Source of the DNA: CAZEHS01 sp964649745
GTDB lineage: Bacteria; Bacillota; Clostridia; Peptostreptococcales; Acidaminobacteraceae
Length of the DNA stretch: 64,000 bases
Assembly (NCBI GenBank): GCA_964649745.1
Contig: CAZYQI010000004.1
Span: 62,001-126,000, forward strand
Direction: 5' to 3'
This document shows positions 24,086-33,114 of this stretch, piece by piece. The stretch's first letter is position 1. Each line of letters opens with the position of its first letter. The translations under genes and the position numbers were made by a program. The notes beneath the pieces are model-generated. The model saw only the letters and a program-made list of their open reading frames with translations, had not been told where the DNA came from and ran no database searches.

Positions 24086-24997
24086 TTATAGGTTGTAGAA
24101 GTGCAGGATCGTGTGGACCACTTCAGCTCCGATACGTTCCTGCGCTTCGTCGGTAGATGCTCCGATATGCGGGGTGAGGGAAAGCCGCGGGTGCTGGAGC
24201 ACCGCTTCATTCTTAGTCGGCTCATCTTCGAATACGTCCAGAGCCGCTCCGGCAATTTCCCCTGCATCCAATGCGGCTACAAGAGCCGTTTCGTCCACTA
24301 CGCCGCCTCTTGCCGCATTGATGAGGTATGCTGTCTTCTTCATGCGCTTAAGCTCTTTTTCGCCGATTACCGCGCCCAGCTCCGGCAGATAAGGAATATG
24401 CAGGGAAATGAAGTCGGACTCTTCAAGGAGCGTATCCATAGAGACGTCTTTGAACTCCGGGAAATCGTAGAACGGTCCATGCATATCATAGTAAACAACA
24501 TTCATGCCTAGAGCCATGGCTTTCTTTGCAAGCACCTTGGCAATACGGCCAAATCCTACAAGTCCCAAAGTCTTACCCGCAAGCTCGATACCCTGGTAGT
24601 CTTTCTTGTTCCACTGTCCCTGCTTCATGGTAACATTGGAGTGATGAAGATGGCGGGCCAGCGTAAACATATGACCCAAGGCAAGCTCTGCTACGGAAGC
24701 ACTGCTTGCATTCGGTGTGTTGTGCACGGCAATGCCGTTTTCCATGGCGTATTTCACATCGATATTATCCACGCCCACGCCGGCACGGATAACCAGCTTC
24801 AGTCTCCCCCCTGCCGCTGCGTCGATGACTTCCCCGCGAACCTTTGTCGCCGAGCGCACTACCATGCAGTCATAGTTCTGGATGATTTCCTTCAGTTCAT
24901 CAATCGGGTGGTGCTTGGTTTCAACATCGAAGCCTTTGGCTTTAAGAGCCTCGACTGCAGAAGCCTCCATCCCGTCATTTGCAAGAATTCTAAGCAC
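24086..24997 (-). CDS. serA: D-3-phosphoglycerate dehydrogenase (short form)
   Basis: D-2-hydroxyacid dehydrogenase that oxidises 3-phosphoglycerate as the first step of serine synthesis. 303 aa, so it lacks the ACT regulatory domain of long SerA. NAD-binding LVGFGRIAK (Gly-x-Gly-x-x-Ala), catalytic Arg in NAARGG, Glu in DVFEDEP and His in LTPHIGAST are present. Follows the aminotransferase gene by 36 bp in the same direction. Substrate assignment rests on the neighbouring transaminase. Confidence 0.9.
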   Translation of the reverse strand: MLRILANDGMEASAVEALKAKGFDVETKHHPIDELKEIIQNYDCMVVRSATKVRGEVIDAAAGGRLKLVIRAGVGVDNIDVKYAMENGIAVHNTPNASSASVAELALGHMFTLARHLHHSNVTMKQGQWNKKDYQGIELAGKTLGLVGFGRIAKVLAKKAMALGMNVVYYDMHGPFYDFPEFKDVSMDTLLEESDFISLHIPYLPELGAVIGEKELKRMKKTAYLINAARGGVVDETALVAALDAGEIAGAALDVFEDEPTKNEAVLQHPRLSLTPHIGASTDEAQERIGAEVVHTILHFYNL

Positions 24998-25033
24998 GTT
25001 TCAGTCCCTCACTTTCTCACTGTCTCGGTCTGA

Positions 25034-26107
25034 TTACAGACCAAGGATCTCGTTGATGTTTTTCAGAAGATCGTTGACTTCTTCCATTGTAGTATCCGCC
25101 ATATGGGCGATACGGAAGGTAATGTCCTTGTTGTCTCCATAGCCGTTGGCAATCTCGTAGCCCCGCTTGCCCAGCTCCTTATTGAGATCGGAAACATTGA
25201 TGCCTCTGGTATTCTTTACAACCGTCAGAGTGTTGGATTCATAACCGGGGGCTGCGAAGAGGTCGAAGTATTGTTTGGCCCAGCCTCTTACCACGTCTGC
25301 CATTTCAGCATGATGCTTGATGCGGTTCTCAACACCCTGAACATCGACAATCTGCGTAAGCTGGTATTCCAGTGCGAACATGTGAGAAAGAGACGGAGTG
25401 GAGGGATACTGATGATCCTTTTTGACCACGAAGTCATACAGCTCAACCAGATCAAGATAGAGACCTCGGTTTGTTACTGTTTTTGCTCTTTCATAGGCTC
25501 TCTCGGACACAGATGCAATGGCCATCCCCGCCGGAAGGCCCAGGCACTTTTGCGTGGAAGTGATGCAGACATCAATGCCCCAGGCATCCACTTCAATCTT
25601 GGCACCGCCCATGGAGCTCACCGTATCCACACAGAAGATAACATCCGGGTATTTCTTTACAACTTCGCCGATGGCTTTAACCGGATTCTGGACACCGGAA
25701 GAAGTTTCGTTGTGTGTAACAGTGACAAGGTCGTATTTGCCGGTTGCCAGGGCTTCCTCCACCATTTCAGGTGTAGTGGGCATACCCGGTGTTGAAGAAA
25801 ATTTATCTGCCGGAACACCGTTGGCAGTTGCCATTTTATACCATCTGTCACCAAAGGCGCCCACCGAGAATACCGCTGCACGTTTCGCTGTGCAGGAACG
25901 GACAGCCGACTCCATAAGACCACTGCCTGAAGTGGTGGAGAGAACGATAACGTTTTCGGTAAACATTACCTTCTTCATTTTTTCAGAAATGCCTCTCTGC
26001 AGCGCTGACGCTTCCTTGGATCTGTGACCGATCTGTTGTGTCGCCATCGCTTGAAGTACATCCTCTCTAACTGTTACGGGACCAGGAATAAAGAGTTTCT
26101 TAGACAT
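25034..26107 (-). CDS. Class V aminotransferase, probable phosphoserine aminotransferase
   Basis: PLP-dependent fold-type I enzyme of the alanine-glyoxylate/serine-glyoxylate group. 357 aa. N-terminal LFIPGPVTVREDVL and QIGHRSKEA are characteristic; VDTVSSMGG contains the cofactor-binding Asp and TSTQKCLGLP the Schiff-base Lys. Position next to serA suggests it makes phosphoserine from phosphohydroxypyruvate, as in clostridia that lack canonical SerC; alanine-glyoxylate activity is the alternative. ATG at 26107 follows AGGAGGAAACACAT. First gene of a three-gene cluster with a long leader. Confidence 0.85.
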   Translation of the reverse strand: MSKKLFIPGPVTVREDVLQAMATQQIGHRSKEASALQRGISEKMKKVMFTENVIVLSTTSGSGLMESAVRSCTAKRAAVFSVGAFGDRWYKMATANGVPADKFSSTPGMPTTPEMVEEALATGKYDLVTVTHNETSSGVQNPVKAIGEVVKKYPDVIFCVDTVSSMGGAKIEVDAWGIDVCITSTQKCLGLPAGMAIASVSERAYERAKTVTNRGLYLDLVELYDFVVKKDHQYPSTPSLSHMFALEYQLTQIVDVQGVENRIKHHAEMADVVRGWAKQYFDLFAAPGYESNTLTVVKNTRGINVSDLNKELGKRGYEIANGYGDNKDITFRIAHMADTTMEEVNDLLKNINEILGL

Positions 26108-26590
26108 ATGTGTTTCCTCCTCTTTTTCATATATCAATGCCGTTTTGCGGCATGACTGACGTTGTAACGCTATCTCGGTCTGCTCTTTCGGGAGCAGAAC
26201 CCGTATCCGACAAATTGCCCTTTCCTGTTATACCTCTAAAAGTCCGGTGACAAGGTGGAATACTCTTAGCCACGGATTTTCACGGATTATTTTTCACTGG
26301 TCTTCTAAGTCGTGTTCATAAATCCGTACAGGTACCATGTTCAATATACCAAATTTTTTACCCGCTGACTATTAATTATAACGGCCGATATACGGTATAA
26401 AAACAAGAATTAACGCACTTTCGCGAAAGAGTTCCTTTTTATCGGCTCTGTGCACAGGGGCAACTGAAAAAATGAGCAAAGTCACCTGAGATACGATGGT
26501 TTAAAAATCTAAACAGTCAGAGGCTCTGTTATAAAAGTTATGAATAATATCAAAATCGCATTAAATGATAAAGTCTATTTTGATATAAAG
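26108..26590 (-). other. Long leader/intergenic region upstream of the serine cluster
   Basis: About 480 bp without a convincing gene. On the minus strand two hairpins lie near the aminotransferase start: TCTGCTC/GAGCAGA (26179-26198) and ATGCCG/CGGCAT (26137-26153), the second close to the ribosome-binding site. A TATAAT (26380-26375) with a poor -35 is a possible promoter. No known riboswitch or T-box core was recognised. Confidence 0.4.
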
Positions 26591-26618
26591 CGAAGCGCGG
26601 CATATTTGCCGCGCTTCG
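26591..26618 (-). terminator. Hairpin after fchA, probable terminator
   Basis: Perfect 12-bp stem CGAAGCGCGGCA/TGCCGCGCTTCG with a 4-nt loop, 17 bp after the fchA stop. The downstream U-run is weak (CTTTATAT). Confidence 0.55.
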
Positions 26619-26635
26619 ACCTTGATTCGTTTCGT

Positions 26636-27253
26636 TTACAGTTTAACTTCTGCCAGGATTTCCTGTTCGATCCGCACAACCTCTGTTTCCAGTCGGACCA
26701 CGTCGGCGTTGACCTTGTTGACAAACTCTTCATCCTTAATAGATGACAGGTTGATCTTCACGTTGTAAAGAGCGCTGAGCACGGCTGTTCTAGCCATCAT
26801 CGCGGCAACCGCACCGTCTGTGACCGCATTGGAATTCCCCTTCAGCACAACCGCCCGGATCGGCTCCATAAGGTCGAAGGTGCTCTTGGCAACCGCCAAG
26901 GGAACTGCCGAAGCATCTTTCATGGCTTCCTGGATTGCGGCAGCGCGGACAGCTTTTTCTTCATCCGTATCCTTTGCCATTCCGAAGGCCTTCATAACGC
27001 CATCGAAAGACTGGGCATCCTTGTCGATGTACTCCATCAGAACCTGCCGGCAGCTGGATAGTTTTTCCGAAATAGCCTTCATCTCATCTTCAACTTCTGC
27101 GTACTTTTTCTTGCCAACGGTGAGATTGGCCACCATTTCGCCCAAGGCTGCGGCGATGGATGCCGCCAAAGCCGCAACACTTCCGCCTCCTGGTACCGGT
27201 TCATTTGAAGCAGTCGCTTCTACAAATTCTTTAACCGTCTTATTGATCAGCAT
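26636..27253 (-). CDS. fchA: Formiminotetrahydrofolate cyclodeaminase / methenyl-THF cyclohydrolase
   Basis: Releases ammonia from 5-formimino-THF to give methenyl-THF (FTCD_C family); some clostridial members act as methenyl-THF cyclohydrolases. 205 aa, all-helical, with the family N-terminus EPVPGGGSVAALAASIAAAL and the GNSNAVTDGAVAA motif. Last gene of hutU-ftcD-hutI-fchA, directly downstream of the enzymes that generate formimino-THF, so the cyclodeaminase role is more likely. ATG follows CAGGAGGAAAAGTA. Confidence 0.9.
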   Translation of the reverse strand: MLINKTVKEFVEATASNEPVPGGGSVAALAASIAAALGEMVANLTVGKKKYAEVEDEMKAISEKLSSCRQVLMEYIDKDAQSFDGVMKAFGMAKDTDEEKAVRAAAIQEAMKDASAVPLAVAKSTFDLMEPIRAVVLKGNSNAVTDGAVAAMMARTAVLSALYNVKINLSSIKDEEFVNKVNADVVRLETEVVRIEQEILAEVKL

Positions 27254-27341
27254 TACTTTTCCTCCTGGGTGATTGATACGATTATCTTACCAGAAAAATC
27301 TGTCTGTTGAAAACGTATCCTGAAATTAATTACTCCGCTGC

Positions 27342-28607
27342 TTACATTGGACTCGTTTGCTTTCTGTAGACAACCTGTCCGTTCTTGATGACGGTTTCGG
27401 CGGTAGGCATGGCAATATGATACGGTAGGAAACGATAGGATGGAAACTCGTGGATCACCAGATCCCCTGCTTTTCCCGCTTCGATGGTTCCAACCCGGTC
27501 CGCTCTTCCCGCCGCCGCCGCACCGTTAAGGGTAAGGGCTGTGATGACTTCCTCGATGGTCATGTTCATATAGAGGGTGGAGAGTGCAATAACCAGAGGG
27601 ATTGATTCCGTGAAACAGCTTCCGGGGTTGAAATCCGTGGCCAGGGCCACCGCACAGCCCTGATCGATCATAAACCGGGCACGGGCATAGTGCTCCCGAA
27701 GGCTGAAGGCTGTACACGGAAGGCACGTTGCCACAACATTGGCCTTGGCCATGGCCAGAACCCCTTCATCACTGGCCTGCAGCAGATGATCGGCCGAGGT
27801 GGCCCCCAGCTCCGCAGCTAACTCTGCCCCTCCCAGCTGGACAATCTCATCCGCATGGAGTTTCACCTTCAGCCCCAATTCCTTGGCCTTATGCATGAGC
27901 TTTCGGGATTCTTCTACTGAAAAAACATTCTTTTCGCAGAACACATCGCAGAACTCCGCCAAGCCCTCTGCGGCAACAGCCGGCAAGGTTTCCTCAATCA
28001 AAAGGTCGATGAATTCCATCCCTCTGCCCTTATATTCGGACGGTACCGCATGGGCTCCCATGAAGGTTGGCACCACATCCACCGGATGCCTTCGATCCAC
28101 CTCCCGCATAACGCGGAGCTGTTTCAGCTCTGTTTCTGTATTGAGGCCATACCCGCTTTTGCCCTCAACCGTTGTGACTCCCAGGGACAGCATGCTGTCT
28201 AACCGCTTCATGCCAAGCTCTGTGAGTTCCTCGGCAGATGCCTCCCGGGTACCCTTTACAGAATTGATGATTCCGCCGCCGCGATTCATAATGTCCATAT
28301 ACGGCACGCCTTCAAGACGCCACCCATACTCATCGGCCCTGTAGCCGCCGAAAATGAAATGCGTGTGGGAATCGACAAATCCCGGCAGAACGGTCTTGCC
28401 GTTTGCATCGATCACGTCGTACTTGGACAGATCCAGCCCCTTCAGAACTTCATCGGTTTTCCCCACACGGGTGATGATGCCGTCTTCCACTACGACTGCA
28501 CCGTCGTGGATCACTTGAAGCTCCCGCATCGCCAGCCCTTTTTTTGCCTCAACGCCACTGCTTGTTGCCAGCTCGGAGGCGTTCCGGATAATCAGATTCT
28601 TATTCAT
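27342..28607 (-). CDS. hutI: Imidazolonepropionase
   Basis: Hydrolyses 4-imidazolone-5-propionate to N-formiminoglutamate, third step of histidine breakdown. 421 aa amidohydrolase; metal ligands in DSHTHFIFGGYRADEY, later KLHADEI and the Asp of ATDFNPGS. Starts three bases after the ftcD stop, so it is translationally coupled. One metal ion per monomer is expected from the family. Confidence 0.96.
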   Translation of the reverse strand: MNKNLIIRNASELATSSGVEAKKGLAMRELQVIHDGAVVVEDGIITRVGKTDEVLKGLDLSKYDVIDANGKTVLPGFVDSHTHFIFGGYRADEYGWRLEGVPYMDIMNRGGGIINSVKGTREASAEELTELGMKRLDSMLSLGVTTVEGKSGYGLNTETELKQLRVMREVDRRHPVDVVPTFMGAHAVPSEYKGRGMEFIDLLIEETLPAVAAEGLAEFCDVFCEKNVFSVEESRKLMHKAKELGLKVKLHADEIVQLGGAELAAELGATSADHLLQASDEGVLAMAKANVVATCLPCTAFSLREHYARARFMIDQGCAVALATDFNPGSCFTESIPLVIALSTLYMNMTIEEVITALTLNGAAAAGRADRVGTIEAGKAGDLVIHEFPSYRFLPYHIAMPTAETVIKNGQVVYRKQTSPM

Positions 28608-28610
28608 GGG

Positions 28611-29504
28611 TTACTCCATGATACGGGTTTCAAGCACCTGATTCATGGAAAAATCTTCAACGCCAAGGTAGTACTCCGCTGTCCGGATCATGGCTTCCAT
28701 GGGAACAAGGCCGATGACCTCGCTGCCGATGATGTTCACGCCATAACGACGGGCTTCGATACGGATAAGCTCAAACGCACGGTAAAGGGGGGTTTTGGAA
28801 TAATCCGTCATGTTCATGGAAACCTGTGCGATGTTGCGGTCTTCCAGCATGATTCCGATGGCCTTGCAGTAACGAAGACCTCCGCTGAGGTGGCGCACAT
28901 TCTTTGCAATCTTGTCCGCAATTTCCAGGTTGCTGGTGTCCAGATTCACGTTGAAGGCTACCAGGGGCATACGGGCACCGATGGCTGTGATCCCGGCAGT
29001 CGGATGAATGGTTGTGCCGTAATCCGGATGCCATTTGGCTTCCTTGACCTTGGCTGCCATTCCTTCAAACTGGCCCTTTCGTATTTCTGCCAGGTTTTCA
29101 CGGTGAGGAGCGCTGGCTGCCTTTTCGTAGAAAAAGCTGGGCAGCTTGTGGGCTTCATAAACGGCCTTGGCTGTTTCCTTTGCCAAAGCAATACACTCTT
29201 CCATAGTCACGCCCTTGATGGGGATAAAGGGAACCACGTCAGTTGCGCCCATACGGGGATGCTGGCCTTCATGCTTGGTCATATCGATTAGGGTTGCCGC
29301 CATTCCCATGGCATTGATAATCGCTTCTTTAAGAGGCTCCGGTTCGCCGACCACGGTGACAACACATCGGTTGTGGTCCTCGTCACGGCTATAGTCCAAC
29401 AATTTTACGCCTTCCTTGCCTCTGAAGTTGTCAACAATCTTCTCAATCTTCTCAAGATCACGGCCTTCACTGAAGTTAGGCACACATTGTACGATTCTTT
29501 CCAT
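28611..29504 (-). CDS. ftcD: Glutamate formimidoyltransferase
   Basis: Transfers the formimino group from formiminoglutamate to tetrahydrofolate, freeing glutamate. 297 aa, equal to the N-terminal transferase part of the bifunctional mammalian enzyme; the cyclodeaminase part is the separate fchA gene here. Starts RIVQCVPNFSEGRD, with VGEPEPLKEA and HEGQHPRMGATDVVPF containing the catalytic His region. ATG follows CGGAGGAAGAAACC. Confidence 0.95.
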   Translation of the reverse strand: MERIVQCVPNFSEGRDLEKIEKIVDNFRGKEGVKLLDYSRDEDHNRCVVTVVGEPEPLKEAIINAMGMAATLIDMTKHEGQHPRMGATDVVPFIPIKGVTMEECIALAKETAKAVYEAHKLPSFFYEKAASAPHRENLAEIRKGQFEGMAAKVKEAKWHPDYGTTIHPTAGITAIGARMPLVAFNVNLDTSNLEIADKIAKNVRHLSGGLRYCKAIGIMLEDRNIAQVSMNMTDYSKTPLYRAFELIRIEARRYGVNIIGSEVIGLVPMEAMIRTAEYYLGVEDFSMNQVLETRIME

Positions 29505-29594
29505 GGTTTCTTCCTCCGTTAATTTTGGTCTGATTTTACAGCTTCAATTTGAGTATCTCATTAATTGATCAATCATAAAAGATGGAGCCGGAAT

Positions 29595-31622
29595 TCATTT
29601 TGCTGTCTTTTGTGCAACCGTCCGGCTCACCAGATCCCCTTCAACGCTGTAAGGGATGGTGATATGATCCTTGCCGTCATAAATTTCATTGTACTCGGCG
29701 CAGGTGGATACGGCATTCTCATTGCGCGCCCAGTTTCGTCGCGCCACGCCCACCATGGTATCCCAAGGCACTGCTTCCTTGATGATATTGTCAACGCGGT
29801 CGCTGCCGTCCAGAACCATGCCGAATCCGCCATTGATGGATTTGCCGATACCTACGCCGCCGCCGTTGTGAAGGGCAATCATGGTCATGCCTCGGGCCGC
29901 ATTGCCGGCAAAGCATTGGGTCGCCATCTCCGCCATCACGTTGGAGCCGTCCTTGATATTGGAGGTTTCACGGAAAGGCGAATCGGTTCCGCCGGTGTCA
30001 TGATGGTCGCGGCCCAGCATAACCGGCCCGATTTCCCCGTTACGGACCATTTCATTGAATTTAAGGGCGATCTTCATGCGTCCCAGTGCGTCCTGATAAA
30101 GGATGCGGGCCTGAGTTCCGACCACAAGGCCATTCTGCTCTGCATCTCTTACCCATACCCAGTTGTCCCGATCCTGCCCTCTTCGGTTGGGGTCGATGCA
30201 GTCCATGGCGGCCTTATCCGTCTTACGGAGGTCCTCGGGGTTACGGCTCAGGCATACCCAACGGAAGGGACCGTAGCCGTAGTCGAACAGCATGGGGCCC
30301 ATGATATCTTCAACATAGGAGGGGTACACAAAACCGTCCGTCTCATCGTAGCCATTCTTGCAGATATCCCGGATGCCTGTATCGTATACGGATTTCAGGA
30401 AGGCATTGCCGTAATCGAAGAAATAGGTTCCCTTTTTACTCAGGGCATTGATCAGTTCATAGTGCTTTTGAAGTGTTTCATTGACCCGCTTGATGAATTG
30501 GGGCTTATCATCCCGAAGCATGGCGGTACGTTCTTCAAAGGTAAGTCCCTGGGGGCAGTAACCGCCTTCGTAGGGAACATGACAGGATGTCTGATCGGAA
30601 AGCAGATGGATGGTAACGTTATTGTCCACGGCATATTGGAGCAGATCAACGATATTTCCGTAATAGGCGATGGCTCGGCCTTCCTTTTTCGCCAGATAAA
30701 CATCTGCTTCCTCAAAAAGTGCCTTGGGGTCCGAATACCAGCTGTCCACCCAACCCTGCTCGTGACGGGTCTGTATACGGCTGAAATCCACTTCGGCCAC
30801 AATCCCCACACTGCCTGCGATTTTGGCGGCTTTCCCTTGAGCGCCGCTCATTCCGCCAAGACCGGAGCTTACGAACATGTAGCCCCCCATATCCTCCGTG
30901 GTGCCCAGGTTGTACTTAAGACGTCCTGCGTTCAGTATGGTGTTGAAGGTTCCGTGAACAATACCCTGGGGCCCGATATACATGAAACCGCCGGCAGTCA
31001 TCTGCCCGTAGTTGGCAACACCAAGTGCACATGCCTTGGCAAAGGCCTCCGGATTGTCGTACAGACCCACCATCAGACCATTGGTGATGATAACCCTGGG
31101 TGCCGAGGCATGGGAGTGGAAAAGCCCCAAGGGGTGTCCGCTCATGATGACCAGGGTCTGTTCATTGGTCATGATCTCCAGGTATTTCTTTATCAGGCAG
31201 TACTGCATCCAGTTCTGACACACCTGGCCGGTTTCACCGTAAGTGACCAGCTCATAGGGGTAAAGGGCGATGGCGAAATCCAGATTGTTGTCGATCATAA
31301 CCTGAACGCCCTTGGTTTCCGTACAGGTTCCCTTGTACTCGTTGATCGGTTTGCCACTGAGGCTCCCTGCCGGTCTGAACCGGTAGCCGTAAATCCGACC
31401 GTGGGTCAGCAATTCGTCCATGAATTCCGGAGCCAGGGTCTCGTGGAGTTCCTCCGGCACATAGCGGAGCGCATTGCGGAGCGCCAGCTCCATCTGAGGC
31501 TGTGTAAGCGTCAGTTCGCGCTTCGGCGCCCGACGAAGCCCCGGTTCAAAGGCCGGATACTCCGGCAGTACTGCGTCCAGCTTCACGGTCATGGCCTGAC
31601 CGATTTCCATGTTTGACAGCAT
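29595..31622 (-). CDS. hutU: Urocanate hydratase
   Basis: Converts urocanate to imidazolone propionate using tightly bound NAD+. 675 aa, the longer anaerobe-type form (about 120 residues more than the Pseudomonas/Bacillus enzyme). Recognisable blocks: VIITNGLMVG, YIGPQGIVHGT, SGLGGMSGAQ, NGGGVGIGKSINGGFGMVLD. ATG follows GGAGGACTAAAG. First gene of the cluster; histidine ammonia-lyase (hutH), needed to make its substrate, is not in the window. Confidence 0.95.
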   Translation of the reverse strand: MLSNMEIGQAMTVKLDAVLPEYPAFEPGLRRAPKRELTLTQPQMELALRNALRYVPEELHETLAPEFMDELLTHGRIYGYRFRPAGSLSGKPINEYKGTCTETKGVQVMIDNNLDFAIALYPYELVTYGETGQVCQNWMQYCLIKKYLEIMTNEQTLVIMSGHPLGLFHSHASAPRVIITNGLMVGLYDNPEAFAKACALGVANYGQMTAGGFMYIGPQGIVHGTFNTILNAGRLKYNLGTTEDMGGYMFVSSGLGGMSGAQGKAAKIAGSVGIVAEVDFSRIQTRHEQGWVDSWYSDPKALFEEADVYLAKKEGRAIAYYGNIVDLLQYAVDNNVTIHLLSDQTSCHVPYEGGYCPQGLTFEERTAMLRDDKPQFIKRVNETLQKHYELINALSKKGTYFFDYGNAFLKSVYDTGIRDICKNGYDETDGFVYPSYVEDIMGPMLFDYGYGPFRWVCLSRNPEDLRKTDKAAMDCIDPNRRGQDRDNWVWVRDAEQNGLVVGTQARILYQDALGRMKIALKFNEMVRNGEIGPVMLGRDHHDTGGTDSPFRETSNIKDGSNVMAEMATQCFAGNAARGMTMIALHNGGGVGIGKSINGGFGMVLDGSDRVDNIIKEAVPWDTMVGVARRNWARNENAVSTCAEYNEIYDGKDHITIPYSVEGDLVSRTVAQKTAK

Positions 31623-31735
31623 CTTTAGTCCTCCATTACAGTATTCAATCTTTACTCAGACTAACAACACCTCGTCATTAAAACGTCAAAACCGCCCCGC
31701 CGTTTTCTGTTTTCTGAAACAAGAAAAAATTTCCT

Positions 31736-31764
31736 TTATTAGACTGCGGTATATTGGGTATAAT
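31736..31764 (+). promoter_or_regulatory. Possible promoter of the mgtC-like gene
   Basis: TATAAT at 31759-31764 with a weak TTATTA 17 bp upstream, about 70 bp before the start codon. Confidence 0.4.
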
Positions 31765-31832
31765 ACTTCATATATGCTACCCTGATCCGAATGACTTTAA
31801 TCCATACAATCCATCAGCATGGGAGCCACCCA

Positions 31833-32501
31833 ATGAACGAATACCTGAAAATGACCGTTGAAATCTTTATGGCATGCATACTCGGCGGTTTGATCGGCGT
31901 TGAACGCGAAAGTCTCAAGCGTCCGGCCGGCTTCCGAACCCATATTCTCGTCTGTGTAGGCGCTACCCTGGCCATGCAGACCAATATCTATCTGATGAAC
32001 CTTTATCTCCATATCGTTCCCATCGATCCGTCCCGGATCGCGGCACAGGTTGTCAGCGGTATCGGTTTTCTCGGGGCAGGCACCATTATTAAGGAAGGCG
32101 CCACCGTCAAGGGTCTTACCACTGCGGCCACGCTCTGGACGGTGGCATGCATTGGACTGGCTGTGGGTGCCGGTTTTTATCCTGCCGCCATTGTTGCCAC
32201 CCTGGCGGTGTTCAGCACCCTGACACTCTTCTACAAGCTTGAAAAGCGAATCAACACCAGCCACGGCACCCTAGCCATCAGCATGATTTCCCTCAACGAT
32301 CCCGGTCAGATTGGCCGCGTGGGAACCGTTCTCGGCGAATACCACGCTTTAATACTTGATATGGAAGTGGAGCCCATCGACGATTATGAATCCCGGCTTC
32401 ACATCTCTGTAAAAGCGCCCCGAGACATCACCTCATCCATTCTTGCATCCGCCTTGATGGATGTTAAAGGCATCCGGTCTATCTCAACCTCGGCAAGCTG
32501 A
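31833..32501 (+). CDS. MgtC/SapB family membrane protein
   Basis: 222 aa. The N-terminal ~140 residues hold four to five membrane segments with the family motif GGLIGVERESLKRPAGFRTH, then GIGFLGAGTIIKEG and GLTTAATLWTVACIGLAVG; a soluble C-terminal ACT-like domain follows. MgtC proteins are linked to Mg2+ limitation and membrane-potential control in other bacteria; here the function is only inferred. I prefer ATG at 31833 (weak GGGAG upstream) over 31791, because homologues start near the first membrane segment. Followed after 14 bp by the Hpt gene. Confidence 0.85.
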   Translation: MNEYLKMTVEIFMACILGGLIGVERESLKRPAGFRTHILVCVGATLAMQTNIYLMNLYLHIVPIDPSRIAAQVVSGIGFLGAGTIIKEGATVKGLTTAATLWTVACIGLAVGAGFYPAAIVATLAVFSTLTLFYKLEKRINTSHGTLAISMISLNDPGQIGRVGTVLGEYHALILDMEVEPIDDYESRLHISVKAPRDITSSILASALMDVKGIRSISTSAS

Positions 32502-32515
32502 CAGGAGGTATTGTC

Positions 32516-32869
32516 ATGAGGGATTTATTTGATTTTAACCGTATTCGGGAAGAATTAGGTATGGATTCCGAGGATGTCCGGCAGCTAATGACCATTTATA
32601 GGTCAGAGCTACACAAAGACTTCACTGAATTAGATGGCCAAATTCAAACCATGAACTGGCTGTTCTTAAAAAACAAGCTGCACAAGATGAAAGGCGATGC
32701 CGCCAACATGTACCTGTCGCCTATTTCTGACGCTTTTACCGAAATGGAGCACACAATTTTAAAAAAGGACCCCGACCTCCTTATTCTGCAGCTTCACAGC
32801 GTAAAAAAACTGGAATCCCAATTTGCCGAATCCTTTGAAGCTTATCTGAATTCCGGAGATTCTATGTAA
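32516..32869 (+). CDS. Hpt-domain phosphotransfer protein
   Basis: 117-aa helical protein with a histidine-containing phosphotransfer motif, LHKMKGDAANM; His56 is the expected phosphoacceptor. Hpt proteins shuttle phosphate between receiver domains of hybrid kinases and response regulators. ATG follows AGGAGGTATTGTC. Its partners are not adjacent: the neighbour is mgtC-like, and the only receiver-kinase genes are at the right edge of the window. Confidence 0.8.
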   Translation: MRDLFDFNRIREELGMDSEDVRQLMTIYRSELHKDFTELDGQIQTMNWLFLKNKLHKMKGDAANMYLSPISDAFTEMEHTILKKDPDLLILQLHSVKKLESQFAESFEAYLNSGDSM

Positions 32870-32994
32870 TACTGCCGTAACAGAGTTGAAATCTCCAGGT
32901 GCTGTTATCATTCTTCCCTTTATGATAAACTATTATAAGGAGGATTTATGCTCCTATACTACCCCACCGGCACCCCCTCAGGGATAACCGACAA

Positions 32995-33019
32995 GAAAGA
33001 AAAGCACCTCTTTTCTTTC
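32995..33019 (+). promoter_or_regulatory. Switching hairpin upstream of the c-di-GMP riboswitch
   Basis: Perfect 10-bp stem GAAAGAAAAG/CTTTTCTTTC (32995-33004 and 33010-33019). The overlapping CTCTTTT (33008-33014) can alternatively pair with AGGAGAG of the ribosome-binding site at 33103-33109, which suggests a translational switch. Confidence 0.45.
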
Positions 33020-33021
33020 CC

Positions 33022-33100
33022 GCGACCAAGGCAAACCTATCGTAAGGTAGGGACGCAAAGCTACAGGGTCTTCACACACCATGGAGACAGCCAGCTACCG
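33022..33100 (+). promoter_or_regulatory. Cyclic di-GMP-I riboswitch (GEMM-I)
   Basis: Contains the class I aptamer hallmarks: AAGGCAAACC, helix CCTATC/GGTAGG capped by a GTAA (GNRA) tetraloop, GGACGCAAAGCTAC, and the closing AGCCAGCTACCGAAG. It ends at the ribosome-binding site of the secreted transglutaminase-like gene; no terminator lies between, so control is probably translational. Confidence 0.88.
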
Positions 33101-33114
33101 AAGGAGAGATGATT

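Noticed and set aside
26108..26340. T-box, SAM or c-di-GMP riboswitch in the leader of the serine cluster
   Set aside because: No GGTGGNACCGCG-like core, no GACGCAAAGC and no SAM-box consensus is present; only simple hairpins.
26540..26746. A 68-codon plus-strand frame over the fchA terminator
   Set aside because: Runs through the hairpin and antisense to fchA; no ribosome-binding site and no similarity to a known protein.
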